Of a stretch of 34,789 nt of DNA, positions 19,250 through 27,028 are shown in pieces. Source of the stretch: Deltaproteobacteria bacterium. Lineage in GTDB: Bacteria > Acidobacteriota > Holophagae > Holophagales > Holophagaceae. The stretch lies in the NCBI GenBank assembly GCA_020048105.1, contig JAIFMW010000102.1, positions 1 through 34,789 of the forward strand, given 5' to 3'. Numbering within the stretch: the first letter of the stretch is position 1; each line of letters begins with the position of its first letter. A model generated the notes under the pieces. It had not been told where the DNA came from. It did no database searches and saw only the letters and a program-made list of their open reading frames with translations. Both the position numbers and the translations under genes were made by a program.

Positions 19250-20254
19250 ATGAACAACCAAATCCTCGATACCGTTTTGCTCTTTTCCTTGCCCGCCTCG
19301 GGCAAATCGGAAACCCGCACATTCATGTCCAGCCTTACGCCTGAACAATGCGTGCAGGAAATGGCCATGGGCCCCACGGTGCAGTTGGACGACTATCCCT
19401 ACGTGCACCTGATGCACCGCATCGACGAAGAAATGGTCGCCCACGGCTGGAAGCGCGCCTTCTACCAGGGCCCCACCCGCCCTTTCCAGGATGATTGGAC
19501 CTGGGCCGTGCTCATCGAGCTGCTCAACGAAGACTACGAGTGCCTGGTCAACCGTCGCACCACCAATCCCACTAGTGCTGGCCAGGCCATCATGGATCGC
19601 CTGGATTGCGCCCGCGCCAAGGTCGGCCTCAGCGAGGCCATGGCTGAAATCCCCTACGGCATCCGCGCCAAGGTGGCCGAGGCCATCGAAGCCGAAGCCC
19701 GTCACGAACTCGACGTACTGAACGCCACCTGCAGTCAGGATCGCACGGGCAAAACCATCGTCATTGAATGCGCCCGCGGTGGGCCCAACGGCAGCGCCTT
19801 TCCCATCTGCCCGCCCCACGGCTACTGGAGCGCCTTCCAGCAGCTCAGCCCCCAGATTCTCGAACGCGCCAGCATCCTTTATGTGTGGGTGGATCCCGCC
19901 GAAAGCCGCCGGAAGAACATTGAGCGCGGCCTACCCAACGCCCAGGGCAGCATCCTGAACCACAGCGTGCCCATGGAAGTGATGCTCGCCCACTACGGCA
20001 CCGACGACATGGCCTGGCTCATCGAGCAGTCCGACAAGCCCGACACCGTCAAGGTCGAGCGCATCGTGGAAGTCGGCGATAAATACGAAACCAAGACTTA
20101 CTACCTCCCCGCCGCCCGCTTCGATAACCGCAAAGACAAAACCAGCTTTGTCCGCAAACCCAAGGCCCAGTGGCAGCCTGAAGAGATGAAGGCCCTGCAT
20201 GATGGGCTGGCCGGGGCGTTGCAGACGGTGCGGAAGGTTAAAAACGGACTGTAA
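19250..20254 (+). CDS. uncharacterised P-loop (Walker A-like) protein, possible nucleotide kinase
   Basis: MNNQILDTVLLFSLPASGKSETRTF has a Walker A-like loop after a hydrophobic strand. RBS-like ggag upstream of the ATG at 19250. Family not recognised. Confidence 0.7.
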   Translation: MNNQILDTVLLFSLPASGKSETRTFMSSLTPEQCVQEMAMGPTVQLDDYPYVHLMHRIDEEMVAHGWKRAFYQGPTRPFQDDWTWAVLIELLNEDYECLVNRRTTNPTSAGQAIMDRLDCARAKVGLSEAMAEIPYGIRAKVAEAIEAEARHELDVLNATCSQDRTGKTIVIECARGGPNGSAFPICPPHGYWSAFQQLSPQILERASILYVWVDPAESRRKNIERGLPNAQGSILNHSVPMEVMLAHYGTDDMAWLIEQSDKPDTVKVERIVEVGDKYETKTYYLPAARFDNRKDKTSFVRKPKAQWQPEEMKALHDGLAGALQTVRKVKNGL

Positions 20255-20328
20255 TTCTTCACAATCTCCGCTTCCGATCCATTAGGTTTCGATCGCGAAT
20301 CCAGCTGCATCTGCCTTTTAAAAGTCTT

Positions 20329-20374
20329 CGGGTTCGAGGGGAGCGCATTCCATTCTGCGCACCCCTCGAACCCG
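20329..20374. repeat. long intergenic inverted repeat / two-stage hairpin
   Basis: 13 bp perfect arms cgggttcgagggg (20329-20341) and cccctcgaacccg (20362-20374). The loop contains a second 5 bp stem, gcgca/tgcgc. Confidence 0.8.
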
Positions 20375-20513
20375 TTGCGGAATTGAGCGAAATGCCCCAA
20401 TCCATCATGCCGGCCCACTATCGGAAGCAAGGCGAATTCCCAGGCATACTTTAAAGCAGAAACGAGCGACCTCCAGCCCGATGGACCGTAGGCATACAGC
20501 AAAAGGACTCCCA

Positions 20514-20942
20514 ATGTTCCTTCCCTTTCTTCTTCCCGCCCTAATCGCCCAGGTTCCCGCTCCTCCCACTGAGCGGACGGCCATCGAAAAACCCATCCTG
20601 TCCTACTTCCGGTACCACCAGACGGGAGATCCCAAGGGCCTCTCCGAAGCCTTTCACCCAGATGCCCTGCTGCAATGGGCCGAGGGTGGTCAACGAAAAA
20701 TATTGACCCAAGCGGATTGGATTGCCCGAGCCGAAAGCCAAGCCACCAAGGCCGCTGGCAAGCCACGGCCCGAAGTGCGCTGCCAGATTGCCTCGCTGGA
20801 AATTACCGGAAATGCGGCCGTCGTAAAGGTGATCCTGGACTATCCAACCTTTCGTTTCATCGACTACATGCACTTACTCAAGCTCGATGGTGGCTGGAAG
20901 ATTGTGGACAAGATCTACCACCGGGAAGAGGGCAAGCACTAG
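20514..20942 (+). CDS. secreted NTF2-like / putative lumazine-binding family protein
   Basis: Short hydrophobic N-terminus (MFLPFLLPALIAQ) followed by an NTF2-like pattern ending MHLLKLDGGWKIVDKIYHRE. Confidence 0.65.
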   Translation: MFLPFLLPALIAQVPAPPTERTAIEKPILSYFRYHQTGDPKGLSEAFHPDALLQWAEGGQRKILTQADWIARAESQATKAAGKPRPEVRCQIASLEITGNAAVVKVILDYPTFRFIDYMHLLKLDGGWKIVDKIYHREEGKH

Positions 20943-22123
20943 ACCAGGTACAGCCGCTCCTGGGCCCTAGATAGCCACTCGCAGCCATCCTCCGTGACCG
21001 CCACGATTTCTTCGCAGGTGGCGATGCCGTGGCCCTCGACGGTGAGGCGGGGTTCCAGGGTGTAGCACTGGTCCTTTTCAACACGTAGATCCGGCAAGGC
21101 TCCGTAGCGTTCCCAGTGCGGGCAAAGCAGGCCTGCGCCATCGTGGGCGACGCGGCCGATCTGATGCCCCAAGGCGTGGGGATATTCGGGGTAGCCGCGC
21201 TCGGTGATGAAGTTCCGCGCTACGGAATCGACCTCGCCGCCCGTGACGCCGGGCTTCAGAAATGCCGCAGCGGCGCGAATGGAATCCACGATGGTTTCAA
21301 AACCGTGTTGCACGGCTTCGGGCGCTGCGGTTTCGCCAGGGCGCAGGAAATACCAGGTGCGCTGAAGGTCCGAGCAATAGTCATCCTTCTTTACGCCGAA
21401 ATCCACGTTCATGATGTGACCCGCTTCGATCACACGATCGGTGGGACCCGCATGGGCGCCCGCACTTTCGGGACCGGTGAAGACCGCCGGGCAATGATCG
21501 GGATCCCAGGCCAGGGTGAGGCCAGGCACTTTTTCCATTTCTTCGCAAATCATCGCCGCCACTTGTTTTTCGGTGAGGCCCACGCGAAGTCGCGGCGTCA
21601 GGCGATCAAAAATGGCAACGGTGTCTTCACAGGCAGCACGAACGCGAGCACGCTCCGCTGCGGATTTGCGACCTCGCAAGGCGGAAACCACTCGGTCGCT
21701 GGATTCCAGCCGAGCCCCGTAGGGAGTGCCTTCCAGCGCCTTGATCAAGGTCAAATACATGCCGTGGGTCATCCCATCGGACATGGTGTCATCCAGGCTG
21801 AAATTGATGGCGATGCGCTTGGGATCGAGGCGGGCAAGGACCTTGCGGAGTTCCTCGGACACACCACCCACATAGCCGATGAGTTCGCGGTAGAGACCAC
21901 GCATTTCCAGGGCCGCACGATCGAGGCTGCCCACGATGGCGATGCGTTCGCCCTGGGGCGTCAGCAGGAACGCGGACTGCCACGTCACATCGCCGCCCAC
22001 CACCAGATCGAAGCAAGGATCGTGAAGGGTGTGCGATTCGCGTGCGAACAAAAGCCACACATCGATTCCCATCTCGGTAAGGATCGCAGGCACCTGGGCC
22101 AGCTTTTCTTCCACCATGTCCAT
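20939..22123 (-). CDS. M24 family metallopeptidase (Xaa-Pro aminopeptidase-like)
   Basis: MNVDFGVKKDDYCSDLQRTWYF, HALGHQIGRVAHDGAG, LEPRLTVEGHGIATCEEIVAVTEDG: the metal-ligand pattern of M24 peptidases. Confidence 0.85.
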   Translation of the reverse strand: MDMVEEKLAQVPAILTEMGIDVWLLFARESHTLHDPCFDLVVGGDVTWQSAFLLTPQGERIAIVGSLDRAALEMRGLYRELIGYVGGVSEELRKVLARLDPKRIAINFSLDDTMSDGMTHGMYLTLIKALEGTPYGARLESSDRVVSALRGRKSAAERARVRAACEDTVAIFDRLTPRLRVGLTEKQVAAMICEEMEKVPGLTLAWDPDHCPAVFTGPESAGAHAGPTDRVIEAGHIMNVDFGVKKDDYCSDLQRTWYFLRPGETAAPEAVQHGFETIVDSIRAAAAFLKPGVTGGEVDSVARNFITERGYPEYPHALGHQIGRVAHDGAGLLCPHWERYGALPDLRVEKDQCYTLEPRLTVEGHGIATCEEIVAVTEDGCEWLSRAQERLYLV

Positions 22124-22125
22124 GT

Positions 22126-23316
22126 TTACTCCAGATCGTCAAAAAGGCTCATCTGCAGAGCCTGGGTGATATCCATGAGGGGCGTGAAGGCACCGGCGGC
22201 TGGCCAGGGGCGTTCGGCGGTAAAGGGGCATGGTGGTGGAATTTCGGGCGGAAGCCACCGAATGGCAGGTGGATGCGTCATACCTCGCATCAAAGCCGCT
22301 ACGGCACTTTCCTGGGGGATATGCGGCACCCGCAGCAAGGCGATGGGCGGATGAGCCACGATTTCCGCCATGGGCGCCGGGAAGTTGGCGCGAGCTTCGA
22401 TGGCGGAAAGTTCCCGGGGGTCCGTGCCAAAACCCGGGGCGAACAGCGGAGGGGCTGGCGGAATGGGAAGGCTGGCTCGCCACGGCAAACCTTCGCGCAT
22501 GGCTTGGTGACCCAGGCGGCTGGCAATACCAACATCGTGGCAACTGCCTACCCAGATTGGGCAGCAAAGGGATTCACGCAATTCGTTGGCCAATTCCTTG
22601 ACGCGGGCCGCAGCTTGTTCCCAATTGCCCCGACCAACCTCGAATTCGCGCCCCCCCAGGAAGCTGATTCGCCAACCCGCCCGGCGCCGCAAAAAGGGAA
22701 AGGCTTCTGGCCAGGCTCGGGCGGAAAGTCGGAGACTGAAATCCCACTCCAGTTTGGCCTGGGCATCTCCTATGACCGACGCCAGTTCGTTGATACCGAT
22801 TTCCGAAAGTGCTCCCAACGGCAGGGCCACTTCGCCCCACAAACTGCCTGCGGATAGGGGTTCCCCGGCTTCTGACTGGGTCTTTCCAAAACCGGGAATG
22901 GACCAAGCAGAACCGGACTCAGGTACCCACCCAATCCAGCCCTGACGCCACGCCTGTCCCAGGCGCCCCGTGGGTGGTTCAGGGGCGTGAAACCAGGCGG
23001 CAACGGGACCCTCCAGTTCCTCCGCAATCGCTGCCTCACGAAAATGAAGTTGAAGACCTGGTAACCGAACCAACGTGCCCAGGAAGGCGCGACGGTGTTC
23101 AGGAGTCATATCGTCAAGCCACGCCAACGGAGCATCCCAGAGCAGCGCCAAGCCACCGGGGAAAGCGCCCGAAACGCCGGCCAGGGCCTGCAAGGCCATC
23201 CATGGTGCCTCCCGCACGGAGACAACGCTATCCAAAACGCGGAGCGGCAACCAACCCGCCAGCGGCCCGTCCTGGCCCGTGCGTAGCAGGAAACCCCGAC
23301 CCTCATGAATTCTCAT
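22126..23316 (-). CDS. hypothetical protein with C-terminal QMSLF tail
   Basis: 396 aa ORF. Its ATG overlaps the thiD TGA (ATGA) and its stop lies 3 nt before the M24 peptidase start. No family recognised. Confidence 0.7.
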   Translation of the reverse strand: MRIHEGRGFLLRTGQDGPLAGWLPLRVLDSVVSVREAPWMALQALAGVSGAFPGGLALLWDAPLAWLDDMTPEHRRAFLGTLVRLPGLQLHFREAAIAEELEGPVAAWFHAPEPPTGRLGQAWRQGWIGWVPESGSAWSIPGFGKTQSEAGEPLSAGSLWGEVALPLGALSEIGINELASVIGDAQAKLEWDFSLRLSARAWPEAFPFLRRRAGWRISFLGGREFEVGRGNWEQAAARVKELANELRESLCCPIWVGSCHDVGIASRLGHQAMREGLPWRASLPIPPAPPLFAPGFGTDPRELSAIEARANFPAPMAEIVAHPPIALLRVPHIPQESAVAALMRGMTHPPAIRWLPPEIPPPCPFTAERPWPAAGAFTPLMDITQALQMSLFDDLE

Positions 23317-24122
23317 GGCACCACCGGCGCAAAACTGGGGCGTCCGATTCCGCCTGGTAGAACGGCCCGAGGCCAGCGATCCTGCATCCAGGCGCAGGCC
23401 TGCCGCGCTGCTGCAAGATCACCGGCTCCGCGCAATCGAAAGCCCAGCCAAGCCGAGGCCAAGGTGCAACCCGTGCCGCGACGATCACCCGCCAAACGAG
23501 GACGCACGCCTAGACTTGTGGACCCAGTGGCATCCACCCAGAAATCTTCCACAAGACCGGTCCCGTGACCACCCTTGAGCCAAACGGCCTTGGCTCCAAA
23601 GCCCAGGTATGCCTGGGCCAATTGTTCCGGGGAGGCTTCACGCTTCAAATCCCCGAAAGCCGCGGCCTCAGGCCGATTGGGGCAGACCACCCAAGCTCCC
23701 TGGCCCAGGATTATTTCCGCCATGCGACGAAGGCCTGCCCCGTCATGGAGCCCCACGCCCGAGGTTGGAGCCTGGATGGGATCCCAGATGGAACATCGCG
23801 GAGCGAACTTGGCTAACAAGGCAACCACGGAACGGAGGTCGGACAAGGGCAAGGCGCATAGGCCCAATTTGACACCCCAAACGCCCTGCAAATGAGGCCC
23901 TAAGGATTCTAGGCGCTCGATTGGCGGTATCGATGGAGCCACGATCTTTCCACACCCCAGACCGTTTTGAATTGTCTCGACCACCGGAATGCCCATGGGA
24001 TAGGCGCCCACTTCCCATAGGGTCAAGGCATCCCGCAGGATTCCTGCACCTGCGGAAGGATCCAGCCCTCCAAGACAGAGGGCTATGGGAATCGCTGGTT
24101 CCAGGGAGGAGACTGCCTGCAT
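23313..24122 (-). CDS. thiD: hydroxymethylpyrimidine/phosphomethylpyrimidine kinase
   Basis: ThiD/ribokinase-like motifs GGLDPSAGAGILRDA, VWLKGGHG and RRGTGCTLASA. Confidence 0.8.
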   Translation of the reverse strand: MQAVSSLEPAIPIALCLGGLDPSAGAGILRDALTLWEVGAYPMGIPVVETIQNGLGCGKIVAPSIPPIERLESLGPHLQGVWGVKLGLCALPLSDLRSVVALLAKFAPRCSIWDPIQAPTSGVGLHDGAGLRRMAEIILGQGAWVVCPNRPEAAAFGDLKREASPEQLAQAYLGFGAKAVWLKGGHGTGLVEDFWVDATGSTSLGVRPRLAGDRRGTGCTLASAWLGFRLRGAGDLAAARQACAWMQDRWPRAVLPGGIGRPSFAPVVP

Positions 24123-24141
24123 CCCTACTAGGGTGACACGC

Positions 24142-24450
24142 TTACACTTTCTTGTGGGGATGCACGATCTCGACTATGCGAAGGCCCAAGGTATCTTCGA
24201 GCACCGTCACTTCACCCCGCATTAAGACCCTGCCCTTGCTCAACACATCCATCGGCTCGCCAGCACTGCGCCGCAACTCGACCACGCTTCCAGCGTCGAG
24301 TTCAAGCAATTCACGGATGGTCATGCGCGTCTGTCCAAGCTGAATCTCAAGCGCGAAGGGCGTATCGATAAAGGGCATCAGTTCGCTGACCACGTTCTCA
24401 AACGTGATCACACGATCGGAATCAACTTTGTCGTTACGCTTGGTGGCCAA
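24142..24450 (-). CDS. fliN: flagellar motor switch protein FliN (SpoA domain)
   Basis: 102 aa with FALEIQLGQTRMTIRELLELDAGSVVELRRSAGEPMDVLSKGRVLMRGEVTVLEDTLGLRIVEIV. Confidence 0.9.
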   Translation of the reverse strand: MATKRNDKVDSDRVITFENVVSELMPFIDTPFALEIQLGQTRMTIRELLELDAGSVVELRRSAGEPMDVLSKGRVLMRGEVTVLEDTLGLRIVEIVHPHKKV

Positions 24451-24533
24451 AATGGAGTTCCTTAGAGAAGGTCAGGGAGTCAAGGGATCGACTCGAATGC
24501 CGCCCAGACGCCACAAATGCAACGCCCGTGCCA

Positions 24534-25151
24534 TCAGGCCGAGATGGCCCAATCGACGACCAGCACTTCCTTCACGGGTTTCTTGGGCTTCTTCAACTTG
24601 GGATCCACTTTCTCGCCCGGTTTCGGAGGCTTTGGAGCGAATTTTTCGTTTAGTTTGTCTTTGATTTCATTGCGAACAAATTCCCGAGTCTCGATATCCG
24701 AGGCTTCTTCCAAGGTTTTCCCCGAAAGCAATTCCAATAACAACGAGCGAATCTCACTGGATTCTGGGGTGGGCTTATCGCTAGTGGCGGCCTTCCCTAG
24801 TTCCGGATCCCGGAAAAGCACGTGCAATTCAACCTTCAAATAGGCGTTCTTGCGATCCAGATTAAGAATTTTCTGGTAAATCATCACGGCTGGCGCCTCA
24901 CCACCGCCATGACCTCCACCAGCTGCAGGCTCGTCCTCCTCCTCACCGGACTCAGCGTGAGCAGCGGCCGCTTCAGCAGCCGCCTTGTCGGCAGCGATCT
25001 TCTGGGGATCCGCCTGGGCCGCACTCTTGGCGGCGAGTTTCTTCTTCAGATATAAACCCCCACCGCCAAGCAGACCTAGAACCACTAGGCCGATCCCCCC
25101 AAAGATGATGAGTTTCTTCATTCCAAGCGCCTTTAAATCTGGAAGTTTCAT
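24534..25151 (-). CDS. fliL: flagellar basal body-associated protein FliL
   Basis: N-terminal TM (KKLIIFGGIGLVVLGLLGGGGLYL), acidic/Ala-rich linker, FliL-like C-domain (NAYLKVELHVLF... IRSLLLELLSGKTLEE), ending VLVVDWAIS. Confidence 0.85.
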   Translation of the reverse strand: MKLPDLKALGMKKLIIFGGIGLVVLGLLGGGGLYLKKKLAAKSAAQADPQKIAADKAAAEAAAAHAESGEEEDEPAAGGGHGGGEAPAVMIYQKILNLDRKNAYLKVELHVLFRDPELGKAATSDKPTPESSEIRSLLLELLSGKTLEEASDIETREFVRNEIKDKLNEKFAPKPPKPGEKVDPKLKKPKKPVKEVLVVDWAISA

Positions 25152-25171
25152 CCAACCCTCCGAGTCTTAAT

Positions 25172-25198
25172 TTATCGGCAATCAACCCAACAACCCTA
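25172..25198 (-). promoter_or_regulatory. candidate sigma28 (FliA) promoter for fliL
   Basis: Minus strand reads TAGGGTTG-N11-GCCGATAA. The -10 matches the sigma28 consensus GCCGATAA exactly, the -35 matches TAAAGTTT at 5 of 8, and the 11 nt spacer is exact. A GGAGGG RBS and the fliL ATG follow immediately. Confidence 0.7.
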
Positions 25199-25410
25199 AG
25201 TTCCGAAAGGGAGGGAATTTTCTGATGCCTTTTCCAGTCTGGCAAGGGTTTAGCGAAGCCCTTTTCGGTTACCGCTCCAGGAAAGGCGAGTCTACGCTCC
25301 CGAGAAATTCAACCGAGCAACTCTTGTAATTTGGTTCTCCAAACTGAATTACCGAATAAGCCCATCCCCTGCGAATCTACCTGTGATTTTTCTTATTTAT
25401 ATACGCTATT

Positions 25411-25447
25411 AAAAAAAGCGGTCCACAAATGTGGACCGCCTTTTTTA
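25411..25447 (-). terminator. intrinsic terminator of the HU gene (potentially bidirectional)
   Basis: aaaaaaa gcggtccac aaat gtggaccgc cttttttaa: 9 bp perfect stem, 4 nt loop, A and T tracts on both sides. Confidence 0.92.
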
Positions 25448-25463
25448 ATAGTTCTAGAAGAAA

Positions 25464-25760
25464 TTACTTCTTCTTCTTGCCGCCTTTGCCGTTCACATCG
25501 TCGGCCAGCTTCTTGCCGGGTTTGAACTTCGCAACCTTCTTGGCAGCGATCTTGATCTTCTGGCCGTCGCGGGGATTACGGCCAGTGCGGGGGCCACGGG
25601 CGACGACAGAGAAAGTGCCGAAGCCAACCAGGGTAACCTTGTCGCCAGCGCGAAGAGCGGAGCTAACGGAAGCGATCACCGTGTCCAGGGCGGCAGCAGC
25701 CTTGGACTTGTTTACATCAGCCTTTTCGGCGATGGCGGCGATAAGTTCAGCCTTGTTCAT
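25464..25760 (-). CDS. hup: DNA-binding protein HU
   Basis: MNKAELIAAIAEKADVNKSKAAAALDTVIASVSSALRAGDKVTLVGFGTFSVVARGPRTGRNPRDGQKIKI...; GGAGG RBS next to the ATG at 25760. Confidence 0.95.
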   Translation of the reverse strand: MNKAELIAAIAEKADVNKSKAAAALDTVIASVSSALRAGDKVTLVGFGTFSVVARGPRTGRNPRDGQKIKIAAKKVAKFKPGKKLADDVNGKGGKKKK

Positions 25761-25903
25761 GGAAACCTCCAAAAAAGGGAACTAAGTCCCATATTGAGAA
25801 AAATGTTTTGAACGCTCCTTCGAGACGTCCGCCGCTGTTGATTTTTCAAGAGCGAGCACTCTTGAAATCCCCGTGAATACTGGTCTGGCTCTTAACACCA
25901 AGA

Positions 25904-25954
25904 AGGTTAGGTCTGTGAATCAACTCCGTCAAGGGTTTAAGCATTTTTTTTTTT
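25904..25954 (-). promoter_or_regulatory. candidate HU promoter with A-tract (UP-like) element
   Basis: Minus strand: A11 tract (25944-25954), then TTGACG (25927-25932), a 17 nt spacer, then TAACCT (25904-25909). Confidence 0.4.
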
Positions 25955-26152
25955 GCGGATGCCCTGGTTTGGCTGTTCTAACGATGTGGATCATCCTCAA
26001 AGGCTTCCCCTATGGTCATCGTAAGCAATGCAAATCAACAAGATGCGCGTGGAACATAGACATCAGACTCGGTCTTTGCCCTGAAACCCACCCCTGGGCA
26101 GATTCTCGCTCAAATGAAGGGCATGAAGGCTCGGAAGGCCTACAATGTGGAC

Positions 26153-26959
26153 ATGCCTTTCCCCTATTTCCTGCGCCTAGCCTACATCGGCACCGACTTC
26201 CACGGGTGGCAGATTCAGACCCACCTTCGAAGCGTTCAGGCCGACCTTTGGAAGGCATTGCGGGCTTTTGATCCGGAGGCACCAATGCCTCAAGGCACTG
26301 GCCGCACCGACGCTGGCGTGCATGCCAGAGCACAGGGCGTGATTATCCAAATGTCCCGAGGATGGGAGCCCTACCGACTGCTATCCGCCATCAACGCGCA
26401 TCTCGCACCCGACGCACGGGTTCGAGAGGCCCGCCCGGTGCATGAAGATTTTTGGCCTCGGCACCACGCGCTAGCCAAACGGTACGTTTACCGCATCCAC
26501 CAAGGCCCGGCCGACGACCCTTTCGAGCGCAATCATCGTTGGTGGGTCCACGGCAGAAGCCTTCTCGACGCGGGCGCCATGGCCAAAGCCTCCGAAGTGC
26601 TCGTTGGAACCCATGACTTTTCGAGCTTTCGACACCAGGAATGCGCCGCCAAGACTCCAGTTCGAACCATATTTAAGATCGACGTCCTGGAACAGAATGG
26701 GAAGGTGGACCTTATCTTCGAGGGTAATCGTTTCCTTATGCACCAAGTTCGAATCATGGCTGGAACCCTAGTCGATATTGGAAAAGGGCGCATCCCCGGC
26801 GATCGCCTTGGACAGATTCTCGATGGCCGAGATCGTTCCAAGGCAGGACTCACGGCCCCGCCTCATGGACTCTGTCTCGAGGAAGTCTGGTACCAAGCAA
26901 GGTGGGGTATCGGAGAGCCTTGCCCATGGGGTGATGGCCCCGAAATTGGCTCTCATTAA
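26153..26959 (+). CDS. truA: tRNA pseudouridine(38-40) synthase
   Basis: LRLAYIGTDFHGWQIQ, GTGRTDAGVHARAQ, GNRFLMHQVRIMAGTLVDIGKGR. Confidence 0.95.
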   Translation: MPFPYFLRLAYIGTDFHGWQIQTHLRSVQADLWKALRAFDPEAPMPQGTGRTDAGVHARAQGVIIQMSRGWEPYRLLSAINAHLAPDARVREARPVHEDFWPRHHALAKRYVYRIHQGPADDPFERNHRWWVHGRSLLDAGAMAKASEVLVGTHDFSSFRHQECAAKTPVRTIFKIDVLEQNGKVDLIFEGNRFLMHQVRIMAGTLVDIGKGRIPGDRLGQILDGRDRSKAGLTAPPHGLCLEEVWYQARWGIGEPCPWGDGPEIGSH

Positions 26960-27028
26960 TCTCCGGCTGGGAATAGACCGAACAATCCCTATGGATCGTC
27001 CCATTAGAAGACCCGCAAGGAGGAAACC

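Noticed and set aside
21116-22354. 412 aa plus-strand ORF antisense to the M24 peptidase
   Set aside because: The opposite strand encodes clear M24 metal-ligand motifs; the antisense translation has no recognisable motifs.
22126-23316. Possible Y-family polymerase (ImuB/DinB-like) identity of the QMSLF protein
   Set aside because: One segment (RVKELANELRESLCCPIWVGSCHDVGIASRLG) faintly resembles a Y-family palm helix, but domain order and the catalytic acidic residues are missing; too weak to call.
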